Shown here in pieces: positions 50,773 to 61,262 of a stretch of DNA of 64,000 bases (the first letter of the stretch is position 1; the number at the start of each line of letters is the position of its first letter). Position numbers and translations under genes: made by a program. Origin of the DNA: Vanessa cardui (taxonomy: Eukaryota; Arthropoda; Insecta; Lepidoptera; Nymphalidae); assembly GCF_905220365.1 (NCBI RefSeq), contig NC_061126.1, forward strand, positions 7,440,001-7,504,000, given 5' to 3'. The notes under the pieces are model-generated. The model was not told where the DNA came from, did not search any database, and worked only from the letters and a program-made list of their open reading frames with translations.

Positions 50773-53538
50773 CATAATTTGTAGTAGACTCATTAGATTA
50801 ATAATAATAACGCGTTTGATATAATAACTTTCAGTTTGTTCAACGGACTCTTCACAAAATTTCTTAAATATATGACGACCAATCTATATACATATGTATC
50901 TACTATCACGTTTCGTAATATTTTTTATACATAAATATAGATATCAAAATCAAATCGGAAAAGGTCTTATCTTACTCGAGGCATACAGTCAGTTATGGCA
51001 CGTTAACAATGAAACGAACAAATTTGGTGTACCGCTTAAACATGTTACTTCTTGAGGTATATTACGCGAGGCGGTTGCGAGTAAAGAAGAATGCACCGAA
51101 GCTCGAGCTGACAGGAAGCCAGAAAGCTCATTTCACGGCAGGCGCACTCATATTTTACACTCTCCAAAATACCCTTACTGCCACGCTGTTTTATGACTGT
51201 AAGCGTATATATTCTTTATTGCGTGGTATTTGAGTACAATTTACCTGCGCAACTGGATATTATGCTAAAACTAGTTTTGCTATTACGTATGCATACATGT
51301 AAGGTAGAACAAAGAATGGGGATCGTTATTTCATAATATAAAAGTTACTCATCGCCGTCCCATTTACATACCTGTAGCGGTTTATGAGAATATAATTACC
51401 TATGTTAGTTATGCTAATAGTATTAGTAACGATGGATGTCGTAAATTTAATCGATATGCGAAGTACGTCACTATGGCCGTGCTAATCATTTTACGTTAAT
51501 TACATTTAAACAATGTTCCTCAAATAAAACGTATATAATTAAAGTTCAGTACCTTCAATATTATGAACAAATAAATATACAGTATATTTTTTATTTGAGA
51601 AACTGCCAGAATTCTCAATAGACGAAATCGTAATAATTAATCAAAATACTTTACTAAAGTTGACTCTCGTAAGAAACGAAAGGATGAGGTCGGAAAGTTA
51701 CTATTGTTCAGTTTATAACCGAGTGAACACAAAAATTAAAAACATTAAAAACTTTGTTAATTTGTTGTTTTATAATATAAAAATCGATCAAAGATCGCTT
51801 AATAATAATCATATTTTGACTTATGTTAAAATATTTTTGAGTAACTTTTATACTGTACAGTTAACTAAAAGAATTCATTTTATTATTAAATGGTACTCAT
51901 AACTACAATATAATAAGGAAAAGAAAAAAGGATATAAAGATTATATTATCTTCCTTTGTTTCTAAGTTTTTAATGTTGATCGCACATTGGTTATGATCAT
52001 CTTTTTGTGTATGTTGTTACCACCAGTGTCGCGCAGGAATGATAAACATAATGAGCGCTTAGGAAAAAAAATTTAAAAGGCCTATTTATTTTATAAAGTT
52101 CAATTAATTTATAAATATCAATAAAGATATGGACAATTTTATCTGCTATTACATTTTTAATTCACATGTATTGAGATAGAAGGCAGTCGAATTCGATATA
52201 GTGTAAAATAAAATCACACTAAATTCAATTCAAGCTACGATGCAGACAAAAATTTAAAGCGATTTTCTTTAATAAAATTTTATAGATTATTTTTAATGTA
52301 ACTTTAAACAATTCCTTCAGATAACAAGTTTTAATTACTACGGTTTCATGAATTGGCAACTGTCGCTGTGCAATTTGCAATCTTGCTTAACAGGATACAA
52401 GACAATGTAACATACAATTAATATTTTATCAAATCAAACTAACTACTAACTACAGTATGAATATATAGATAGAATAAAAAGGGTGCCCCTATTTGTACTA
52501 CACCATTATGCTATAAATTGGATTTGTAAAAATAAAAAAGTATATTTTATATGAACATTATAAATTTAATTTTAGGATATTCTTATAAAAAATATATCCA
52601 TGAATTTATTATATAAAGCGACGATATCTATCAATTTAATCTGATTACAATTTCATCATGCCAAATATTTTTTGCACGAAACTCTAACAGCTATATGACC
52701 TATTGAATAAATATTATTTGTTATATGTTTATATGCTGTTATAGTACAGTATTGTTTTAATGACTTTAGAAGTCATTTACTTTAATTTGTCAATGGAATT
52801 AAATTCTAATGACATTGTGACTAAGAATAATGCGTAGTATATATATACTAATTATATGAAGACGAAGACGAAGTATGTACAAATTGTATCTAATATCATG
52901 TAAGATCTAAAAAATATTTTTGGAATCATGAAATGGATTATAAAAAAAACCGGTTTATTCCCCATTGTCGCTTGTCAGATTCATGTCATATTCTATAAGT
53001 ATACTTCTTTATCTCCCCTCTTTTCTTGCTTCAAAGGGACCCTTTTGAAATATAGTATCTGTAACATAATGTTTGTAAATAAGAAACCATTTACCAACGA
53101 TACATAATTCATTTCAATTTACACTGGAAATCAGACTCTATCTTCTGTTTAAATAATGTTTAAAATAAACATGCTATATGTTAGTTATTTTCAAACTTTA
53201 TAATTACTATATTAATTTTTTATACTAGCCAAACTAAAATAGAAGTTTATAGATATATTCAGGACATTTCACTTCACGTTACCAATACACATATACATAT
53301 AGTCTGCAAATATGAAGAAAAGGTTTACATTTAAGGTCAGTGAGACATTGCTCGATTGGGTATTGATAAATAATACATATATATTCTGCAAATATCAGAA
53401 AAAGGGTTTAGTTTTGTGTTGCCAGCTTTAAAAAATGTTGTGATTGATAACTTAGAAAATACGTGAATAAAAACAAATACAATCGGTAATTTACATATTT
53501 ATTTCTACTATTTCTATTATCTTTAATTTCTTTAATTT
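50773..53538. other. AT-rich stretch, nothing assigned
   Basis: No gene supported. Two similar segments near 53,293 and 53,372 share a CTGCAAATAT core about 80 bp apart and may be a decayed tandem duplication just upstream of the LINE. Confidence 0.35.
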
Positions 53539-53869
53539 CCCCCCCCCGCCCGGCGTCGGAACCGATTAGACGTATTTAAGTGCGCTCTGTTTTCAAAAAT
53601 TGTTTTTATTGTTAAATCAGTATTTTATACAGTGAACTAATCACTAAAGTTGTAAATATTACATCCTAAAAGTGAAATATACCTCAATTGAGTGAACTTT
53701 GTCTGAAATCAGGAAAAAATTGACTTAGAAACTTCATAAAACAGTGTCCGTTAAAAGTGCAAATGCAAGTGCAGTGACTCAGTGACCTTGTATATTACTT
53801 AGCGGTCACAAGCTTATTTCTCTTTGCAAAATAAATTACAATCAGGAACTTATTTTCACTATCTCGTAC

Positions 53870-54019
53870 AACGAGACATTGGCGTAGTGGTTCGCCACCT
53901 CAACTTAAGAGCGGACACAACCGACAGTGCGAGTGTTCGATCCCCAGTGCAGTCAAAGTACACATTGATTCTTTTTCTTTTATTTATTTTTTATTATTAT
54001 TATTTTTTTTTTTTTTTTT
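53870..54019 (+). promoter_or_regulatory. tRNA-like segment with Pol III A and B boxes in the LINE leader, followed by a T-run
   Basis: TGGCGTAGTGG at 53880-53890 matches the A-box consensus and GTTCGATCC at 53935-53943 the B-box consensus; the spacing is that of a tRNA gene. The acceptor and T stems pair poorly, so it is not a functional tRNA. A run of about 20 T (to 54,020) follows and would terminate Pol III. Either a SINE inserted into the leader or the LINE carries a tRNA-derived leader. Confidence 0.6.
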
Positions 54020-54055
54020 TCTTCGACTTCCGGAGCCATCTCAAGGATTCTAAAG

Positions 54056-54940
54056 ATGACTGAATCACTAAAGACACCTCCATCTATGTTTTATGGATCA
54101 GACTCGGCCTTAAATAAGTCATCCAACAATGATACAAGTGAGCATCTATTAAATGTCACTAAGCGTCACAAACGTACTTTTAATGAGTTTTCGGAAAACC
54201 CGTATCATTGTATGACCGAAATTAAAAAGATGTTTTCTGAGCTCAAAGCTCAACAAGAACAAAAATTCGAATCCTTAAATATAGACGTACATACCTTATT
54301 AAACCAAAATCAAGAGATACAAAAAACAGTTGAGTTTATGTCCGGTCAATATGATGATATGATCACGAAAATTAATTTGTTGGAAGAGGAGAACAAGGAA
54401 TATAGAAAAAGAATTAAAGTTTTAGAAGATAGGATAGAGTCAATAGAAAGAAATACATGCAAATCTGCTATTGAAATACGCAATATACCTAAACAAGATA
54501 ATGAGAACAAACAAACAATAATTAATGTAGTAAAAACCATCGGAACAACCCTAAATCTTGAAACACCAATACAGGATATGGAATTTAAGGACATCTATCG
54601 AACAAAATCAGATACTATTATAGTTGATTTCACAAACATTGGAAAGAAAGAATCAATTATCCGAACATATAGGCAATTCAACAAAACCAAACGTTTAAAC
54701 AAAGAACAACAGCTGAACACCCAACACGTCAATTTGCCTGGCAAACCACGTACGGTGTATATTTCGGAGCTATTAACGAACAAAGCTAAACGTCTTTCGT
54801 ACGTCGCTAGAGACCTCGTGAGAAACAAAAAAATTGTCGCTACATGGACATCATTTGGCAAAGTATACATCAAGAAAGAGGAGGGTCAATCACCGATCCT
54901 TATAGAAGATGAAGCCGACTTACACAAGCTTGTTTTGTGA
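54056..54940 (+). CDS. LINE ORF1: coiled-coil protein with baculovirus FP25K-like C-terminal domain
   Basis: Intact 294-residue protein. Residues 1-45 are polar and Ser/Thr-rich with a basic patch (VTKRHKRTF). About 50-132 is a heptad-rich coiled coil (KINLLEEENKEYRKRIKVLE), expected to trimerise as in other ORF1 proteins. About 135-294 resembles the FP (few polyhedra) protein C-terminal domain of baculoviruses, which is also annotated in many lepidopteran retroelement proteins: SAIEIRNIPK, IYRTKSDTIIVDF, LNTQHVNLPGKPRTVYISEL and ARDLVRNKKIVATWTSFGKV followed by YIKKEEG. There are no CCHC zinc knuckles. Expected role: RNA binding and chaperone activity in the retrotransposition particle (inference). 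The family call is from memory. Confidence 0.85.
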   Translation: MTESLKTPPSMFYGSDSALNKSSNNDTSEHLLNVTKRHKRTFNEFSENPYHCMTEIKKMFSELKAQQEQKFESLNIDVHTLLNQNQEIQKTVEFMSGQYDDMITKINLLEEENKEYRKRIKVLEDRIESIERNTCKSAIEIRNIPKQDNENKQTIINVVKTIGTTLNLETPIQDMEFKDIYRTKSDTIIVDFTNIGKKESIIRTYRQFNKTKRLNKEQQLNTQHVNLPGKPRTVYISELLTNKAKRLSYVARDLVRNKKIVATWTSFGKVYIKKEEGQSPILIEDEADLHKLVL

Positions 54941-55235
54941 CTAATACATTATCTATGCATGCTTATTTTATTTTTCTTATATTGTCATTATTTACTTTTT
55001 AGAATACTGTTGTTAATAAAAAATATCCTCCATCACAAACACACATCAACACTCACAAATTTGTTTAAAAATTCATTCAAAACATACAAAACTTTTCAAA
55101 TATCTACACATCTTATATACTTTGGGATTGCAGTGCCCATCATACTCATAATTTATAATTCAACTTATCCATTCGTCATTAAGCCGTGCCTTTTGTATCC
55201 TTTGTTTAAAATTCGATAGTACAAGTGTCAAATCT

Positions 55236-56243
55236 ATGTCTCAAAATTTTGATTCATTCTCAGTGTCAAAAGTAATTAATTGTGATATAGACAATGTTGA
55301 TTCTTACATTCATAATAAAAATACAAGTTTAAAAATCATCTGTCAAAATATACGAAGTGTAAGGTGTAATATAGTCAACTTTAACATTTTTATAACTAGA
55401 TCTAAGATAGATTGGGATGTAATTGTTTTAACAGAGTGTTGGCTCTCTTCTACGCAATATGTTCCAGACCTCCACCAATATAATAGCTTTTCTACTACCT
55501 CTCATAAAACCCAAAACGAAGGCGTTGTAATATATTATAAAGTAGGTTGTAGAGTTATGGCGGAGGAACCACATTTAGATGATGCCAATTGTCTGTTACT
55601 AAAATTAAATGCAAATACCTGTATAATTGGTATATACCGTCCTCCGAGCCATCACAACACAAATAATTTTGTTTCGTCTTTAAATAGGCTTCTTGAAAAA
55701 TTATCGAATTACAAAAATATCATTATTTGTGGAGACATAAATATCGATATAACAAAAAACACTTCGGACAGTCGCTCTCATGAATATTTGAATATGTTAG
55801 CTGGACACTGTTTTTTACCTGGTTATGACATCCCTACTCATGGGCACACTTGCCTAGATCATATTATGATAAAATCGAAATATGTGGCTAACTGTTTTGT
55901 CTTTGAATCTACTGTCACTGACCATGAAAGCGTCGCTGTCGTTATTGAATTAAAGTCTAGGATTGATTACGTAACCCACACAGTAAGGCGTATTAATTAT
56001 GAAGCTTTGGATACTGCTATAAATAATTTGAACTACAATCTTATACTAAAAAGTAATGATGCCAACGCGGCTACTAATCTCCTGATCTTATTAATTACTA
56101 ACGCGATTACTGAGAATACAAAAATTATTAAAGTATCTAATAGGCAAAGAACATGTAAGCCATGGATTACTGAAGGTATTTTACGTTGTATGAGGAATAG
56201 AGACAACCTTTATAAAAAGCTAAAAAAAAAACCCAGAAGATGA
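55236..56243 (+). pseudogene. LINE ORF2, N-terminal part: APE-type endonuclease
   Basis: 335 residues, open from ATG 55236 to a stop created by a frame break. The endonuclease/exonuclease/phosphatase fold is clear: IICQNIRSVR (Asn38), VLTECWLS (Glu67), GIYRPPSHH (Tyr134), IIICGDINID (Asp167, Asn169), CLDHI (Asp208) and VTDHESV (Asp229-His230), so all catalytic positions are present. It nicks target DNA for target-primed reverse transcription. The frame fails in the A10 run at 56222-56231: one extra A leads to the stop at 56241. Removing one A in thought would join it to the RT frame. Either a disabling insertion, a sequencing error or, less likely, ribosomal slippage. Confidence 0.92.
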
Positions 56244-58164
56244 TATCCTCAAAATTACATATAAACGCTACAGAAACTTTTGTAAAGCATTGATCAAAAA
56301 ACAGAAAAGAATTCACGATAAGCAAGAAATAGAAAGAGCAAAAAAGAATAATAAAAGACTATGGAATGTTTTAAAAAATATTTGTTTTCCTTCGAAGTCC
56401 ATAGATTATTCTTCACACCTTATGGCGACAGATAATCCAAAACTCAGCGTGAATGAAGTAAATAGATATTTTGCCACAGTAGGAGAAAAACTAGCTTGTG
56501 AAATTGACACTACTCTTGTCAACCATGAACATAGTTCACTTTTAAAATCATATGTAGTACCTCTGGATTCACTCGTTATGCTTCCTACTGACGAAACTGA
56601 AGTTGAACATCTAATCTTAGGAATGCGAGACAATGTTTCAGCAGGAGAGGATCAAATAACAAGCGAAATCGTAAAACGCTACATTCACAAACTGGTTCCA
56701 CCTTTAACACACATTTGTAACCTCTCCATCTCTACAGGTGTCTTTCCTCAAGCCTTTAAAGTTGCACTTGTAAAACCAATTTACAAAAGCGGTGATAAAG
56801 AGTGCGTAAATAATTACAGGCCAATATCTCTTCTGCCAATTATGTCCAAAATTCTGGAACGTATCATGAACAAACGCCTCATTAACTTCTTAGAAAATAA
56901 TAAACTCCTCTCACCATCTCAATTTGGCTTTAGACCTGGAAAGTCGACAAGTGAAGCTGTTCATGAACTTACAGACCTAATTGTGAAAAGCCTCGATGAT
57001 AAATGGAAATGTCTTACTATATTTGTTGATTTAGCGAAGGCATTTGACACAGTATCAATCCCCTTGCTTTTACGCAAATTGGAAAGAATTGGCGTAAGAG
57101 GTATGCCTTTAAAGTTGCTTTCAGATTATCTGAATAATAGGAAACAAAAGGTAAGAATAGGTAACTGGATAAGCAGTGAACTTCCAATTCAATACGGTGT
57201 ACCACAGGGTAGTACATTGGGTCCTACGCTCTTCCTGATCTACATAAATGATCTTTGCCGTCTCCAGCTCCGTAATGCCTCTGTACTCTCTTTTGCCGAT
57301 GACACAGCTCTCTTCTTCAGAGGGAAAACATGGGAAGAAACCTTCCAGAGTGCGCAGAACGGATTTGATGAAGTCTGTCATTGGTTAAGATGTAACAAAC
57401 TGACCCTTAATGTTAATAAAACCAAGTACGTTGCTTTTGCACCGAAAAGAAACTTACTTCCTCCAACTACATTTTCTATTACAGCCCATTCATGTAATAT
57501 ATTAGCAAAATCATCGGTAATTTGCTCTTGCTCTACTCTTGAACGAAGTGAAACTATAAGATATTTGGGTGTATTTGTAGATCAAACTCTTACATTCAAG
57601 CCTCACGTTGAAATGCTCGTAACCAGACTTCGGAAATTAATATATATTTTTAAAAATTTAAAGCAAGTAGCAGATCGACGTATAATCAAAATTGTGTACT
57701 ATGCTGTCGCCCATTCATTAATAAGTTACTGCATTACATCATGGGGTGGCGCAGCTAAAAGTCACCTTATTGAGGCAGAAAGAGCACAAAGATGTCTTTT
57801 AAAGGTTGCTGCTGGACTTCCATTTCTTTTTTCAACAAAAAATTTATATAAAACCTGGGACATTTTGACTATTAGACAAACTTTTATACTGAACATAATT
57901 CTTAAAAAACATTCACAAACAATTTATCAACCAAAATTAGAAAAGGATAAACGCAGGAAAGGCAATGTCTGTCGAACTGAAAACTTCCACTTAAAGCTTT
58001 CCAATAGATTTTATTGCTTTCTGGGTAGTGTTCTTTATAATAAATTAAATAAAGATTTACAAATATATTCACTAAATAAGTCGGCTTGCAAACAAAAAGT
58101 AGATGAATGGCTAAAAACATTAGACTATGATGACACCGAAAATCTCTTAATTTTTGATTTATAA
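56232..58164 (+). pseudogene. LINE ORF2, C-terminal part: reverse transcriptase
   Basis: Open from the A-run to TAA 58164; the first in-frame ATG is 56290 (624 residues, the numbering used here). RT motifs in order: VALVKPIYKSGDKE (159-171), NYRPISLLP (175-183), QFGFRPGKST (211-220), IFVDLAKAFDTV (244-255, Asp247), QYGVPQGSTLGP (301-312), SFADDTALFF (334-343, catalytic Asp337-Asp338), LTLNVNKTK and, later, YLGVFVDQTLTFKPH. The C-terminal region AVAHSLISYCITSWGGAAKS is typical of jockey/CR1 elements; there is no RNase H domain. Catalytic residues are intact, but without the upstream endonuclease in frame the element probably needs help to move. Confidence 0.93.
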
Positions 58165-58217
58165 CCTTATTCTACTACAGTGAAGGACTATCTCACTTAT
58201 TACACGTAGGCACTTAT

Positions 58218-58304
<87 letters not shown>

Positions 58305-58312
58305 AACACACA
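58218..58312. repeat. CA/AC microsatellite in the LINE 3' UTR
   Basis: An almost uninterrupted AC dinucleotide run, with one CAGAC interruption near 58,254 and a decayed ACACACTCTAACACACACAAAC end. It begins about 55 bp after the ORF2 stop. Confidence 0.95.
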
Positions 58313-58371
58313 CAAACAATCTCTCCAACATACATACAACAATTTAATGTAATGAGCACATAGCAATAAGG

Positions 58372-58555
58372 CGGTGTGGGGACCTGGAGACCTGTAATAC
58401 AGGTATTCTTATACCCATCACGGGCTCCAGTCTCTCACAAATGTCTTCTTATGTAAGATGTCTATCATGTATGTCTATTATGTATGTAAGATGTCTATAG
58501 TATTTTTGTGAAGAGAGAAAATAAATGACTTTATTATTATTATTATTATATTATT
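58372..58555 (+). terminator. LINE 3' end: stem-loop, poly(A) signal and (TTA)n tail
   Basis: CCTGTAATACAGG (58391-58403) forms a tight hairpin, enclosed by a longer GGAG...CTCC pairing (GACCTGGAGACCTGTAATAC with CACGGGCTCCAG). Then come repeated AAGATGTCTAT phrases, AATAAA at 58520-58525 and a TTATTATTATTATTATTA tail. Such structured 3' ends are known to be recognised by the RT of related elements; that role here is inference. Confidence 0.7.
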
Positions 58556-58945
58556 TTCGAAAAGAGGTTATTCTATATATACGATTTAGCTTAACAAATA
58601 TATTTTTTAAAGTTATTCCGATTCACGAGACATAAAGCATTCTGACTTTCGAGATAAAATTAATCAATGTACCACGAAGTCATTCCACGTTCCACGCCTT
58701 AAAACAAACTCTTTCCACATCTGTCTTAAATAAAGCCAACTGATCTCATTTTGCGACCCTCTTAAGAGCTAAGACCTTCTTACTATTAAGTAAGAACTTA
58801 GTTTTCATGAACGTTACGGACTTAGATTATTTTTTGTTCACGAATCAAATTAACCACTTGCAAGATGAAGAGCCAATAAACTGAGTTATGAACGACAAGG
58901 AAAAGTTTACCTAAACGCTGTCGGCCTAAAGTCTTCCAAATCTAT
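58556..58945. other. AT-rich flank 3' of the LINE
   Basis: No gene, RNA or mobile-element boundary recognised. Confidence 0.3.
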
Positions 58946-59053
58946 TTCAAAATCAAAATCTTTATCAAATATGGAAGTGTTACACTTGCTTATTGATAGT
59001 CAAAAATCTAACCTAAGGACAAGCGGCGAAAGAAAATCAGCGTTTTTTTATTT
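58946..59053 (-). repeat. LINE/SINE 3' tail remnant, minus strand
   Basis: TTTCAAAATCAAAATCTTTA, then GTGTTACACTTGCTTATTGA, TCAAAAATCTAACCTAAGGA and CGGCGAAAGAAAATCAGCG form the tail of a widespread lepidopteran retroelement read from its 3' end. It is related in design to, but distinct from, the tail at 22,150. Confidence 0.6.
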
Positions 59054-59990
59054 AGTTATAACAAGATATGATCTCATGTACAATATCAATAAATTTCCAT
59101 GCTCCGACTTTACATAACGTGCATTTGTACTGCAACTATTTTAATTACAAATTGCTTAGACAGTATTGTATGAAATTAACAGTGTATTGTAAACTAAATT
59201 CTATTGAAACTCTGAAATACTATAAACTAACAAATATTATACTTCACATATGTATTACAGGTACTTTTTTCAATAACTTGTTGAAGGAAAGTTGCTACTA
59301 TTAATCTTAATATTAAATACAATTAGTTTAATACAAAAAAATATTTTGCATAAAATTTCACGTCGAATTTAAAGAGCTCTATCTAAGAGTTTCTTTAATT
59401 TACTTTTGATTTTGAGTTCACGTTAAACGCTTAATTTGTGCAGCAGTATTTTTTTTGCTTTCGTTCTTTTCCGGTTTTCTTTTTATAATTATAATAAATT
59501 AACCATTTTAAATTTTTGAATAAAGTTTTGCTGAAAATGTTTAAAATGCCCGCTGTAAGTATTTTTATTTTTAATTAGTTACAGAAAATACTATTTTTAT
59601 AATTACGATTACTGATTATTATTGACTTCTGAATTAGGTTAAGCCTCTGATACAGAGGTCAAAATTGTAATTTTTAATTTAATATACATTTGCAACAGAA
59701 TATCGAATATAATTTTTCTATTAATTAATCAATTCGTCTACACATAATTTTTTCGTCAAATGTAGTAAAAGTCGAAAAAGCATAGATATGTGAACATATA
59801 TATAGTACTGTAATTATTGAAAGCAAATCTCAAATCGCTTTGAAATCAAAGGTTTTAAAACTTTGGCAAAAGCATTGAAAGTTTATTACAGTTCAAAGAA
59901 AACGTTTTGTAGCTTATGTATAACACAAGAGCAACTTTGGCAAGCCATGTTATGGCTGTATGGCAGACATTTACATGTGATGATTAGCGA
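59054..59990. other. AT-rich stretch, nothing assigned
   Basis: ATGTTTAAAATGCCCGCT|GTAAGT (donor at 59557) looks like a tiny first exon but has no support beyond the donor match. Confidence 0.25.
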
Positions 59991-60290
59991 GAGCTCTGCC
60001 AAGTGGACAGGGCGGAGGTCGCCCGAACTGTTCCACGTCGACTCCAGTACCTCAACGGTGCGGGCCCACTCGGTTTAGTGACCTACATCCGCTTTGGCAG
60101 CGTTCACAATCGCCGCTTCAACTTAATTGTCCCGACACTTCGAGCTCTCCTAACGACTGTGCCGCAATCGGCCGATTTAAGAGGAAACTCTGACGCTATG
60201 ACAGCGACCGCTCTCGAGTATCTTTTGGCCAGATATCAGTACCGAACGGGTCAATCGCGCCGCGGTAAAGTTTATTCATAATAGATTCGG
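59991..60290 (+). other. GC-rich island with a candidate coding exon (60145-60258)
   Basis: A GC-rich block in AT-rich surroundings with an open frame from about 60,003 to 60,281. If entered at the acceptor CACTTCGAG|CT (60145) and left at CGCCGCG|GTAAAG, it gives LLTTVPQSADLRGNSDAMTA then TALEYLLARYQYRTGQSRRG, a composition that looks coding. The entry phase would match the phase-1 end of the exon at 19,755, at one-in-three odds by chance. It could instead be a conserved regulatory element. No family recognised. Confidence 0.3.
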
Positions 60291-60967
60291 TTCAGAATCT
60301 GAATTTTGTTTTAAAATGTTATTCGTCTAAAAGTGGAAGAATAAAAGAGTCACATTGGGTACCGTGTTACGGACATATATAATGAAAGAGGGGGATTACA
60401 ATTTGCCTTTGTGACGGCGTCGTCCAATTACATTAATCTGGTATACTCGTACCATGGCGCCGCCGCAAGCAACTTGATTAAAAATTCTATTAGTTAAACG
60501 GCGCAGACATCTTGTTAATAGATAAAACTTCACTAAGTTTATATGATTTATGGACAATAAAAAAGACACATTTATAATAATAATAATCGTGAGACTATTT
60601 CGTAGTTTTATTTAATATCTGCGTAATTTCAAACTATTTTTACTTTTACAATCGGACACAGAAGATATTTTTTTTTAGTTTGTTTTTATATATTATTATT
60701 GTTATTATATGCAATTAGTAATTTAATTAAGTATTACAGTTCTATTGATAGAAAAGAAAACGTTTGTTTAAATTTAATTACTTTGTCAACTTTACTAGTT
60801 TGAGTAACCACAATTAATTTATTATTATAAATACAAAAAGTTTATTATACGACAAACAAAACAAAATATGTCATTCGCGGTCAAGTTAAATATGAACATT
60901 AACTTATTTTGCTTTTAGTATGCAATTCAGTACATTTTATTGTATCTGTATTAAGCAGTGTGTTAAA
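60291..60967. other. AT-rich stretch, nothing assigned
   Basis: A short GC-richer segment with GTACCATGGCGCCGCCGCAA lies near 60,450. No gene is supported. Confidence 0.3.
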
Positions 60968-61262
60968 AAACTTAGTGGTAGGGCTTTGTGCAAGCCCGCC
61001 TGGGTAGGTACCACCCACTCATCAGATATTCTACTGCTAAACAACAGTATCCTGTATTGTTGTGTTCCGGTTGGAAGGGTGAGTGAGCCAGTGTAACTAC
61101 AGGTACAAGGGACATAGCATCTTAGTTTCCAAGGTTGGTGGCGCATGGACGATTTAAGGAATAGTTAATATTACTTACAGTGTCATTGTCTATAGGTGAT
61201 GGTGACCACTTACCATTAGATGGCCGATATGCTCGTCCGCCAACCTATTCCATAAAAAATCG
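60968..61262 (+). repeat. Best copy of the GCAAGCCCGTCTGGG lepidopteran interspersed repeat
   Basis: Blocks in order: TTAGTGGTAGGGCTTTGTGC, AAGCCCGCCTGGGTAGGTAC, CACCCACTCATCAGATATTC, GTATTGTTGTGTTCCGGTTG, GGGTGAGTGAGCCAGTGTAA, TAGTTTCCAAGGTTGGTGGC, GATGGTGACCACTTACCATT and ATGCTCGTCCGCCAACCTAT. I know this sequence as a high-copy repeat in butterfly genomes; its class (SINE or LINE tail) is not clear from this copy. No ORF of its own. Confidence 0.85.

Larger units (their letters stand above)
53539..58556 (+). mobile_element. Apparently full-length CR1/jockey-type LINE retrotransposon
   Basis: Parts in order: a C-run and GC-rich start (CCCGGCGTCGGAACCGATTA); a leader of about 500 bp with a tRNA-like segment and T-run; ORF1 (54056-54940); a 295-bp spacer; ORF2 with endonuclease then reverse transcriptase (55236-58164, one frame break); a 3' UTR with a CA microsatellite and a stem-loop; AATAAA at 58520; and a (TTA)n tail to about 58,555. 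The two-ORF plan, APE-type endonuclease and microsatellite tail fit the CR1/jockey group; the exact clade is not settled. No clear target-site duplication. One defect in ORF2 suggests recent insertion. Confidence 0.9.

Noticed and set aside
53870..53960. Functional tRNA gene in the LINE leader
   Set aside because: A and B boxes are present, but the acceptor and T stems do not pair and no clean anticodon arm forms.
54959..55219. 86-codon hydrophobic ORF between LINE ORF1 and ORF2
   Set aside because: Low-complexity Leu/Ile/Tyr content in the AT-rich spacer; no known LINE protein of this kind.
59536..59556. Tiny first coding exon (MFKMPA) before a GTAAGT donor
   Set aside because: Six codons and one good donor are not enough without a promoter or downstream exon.
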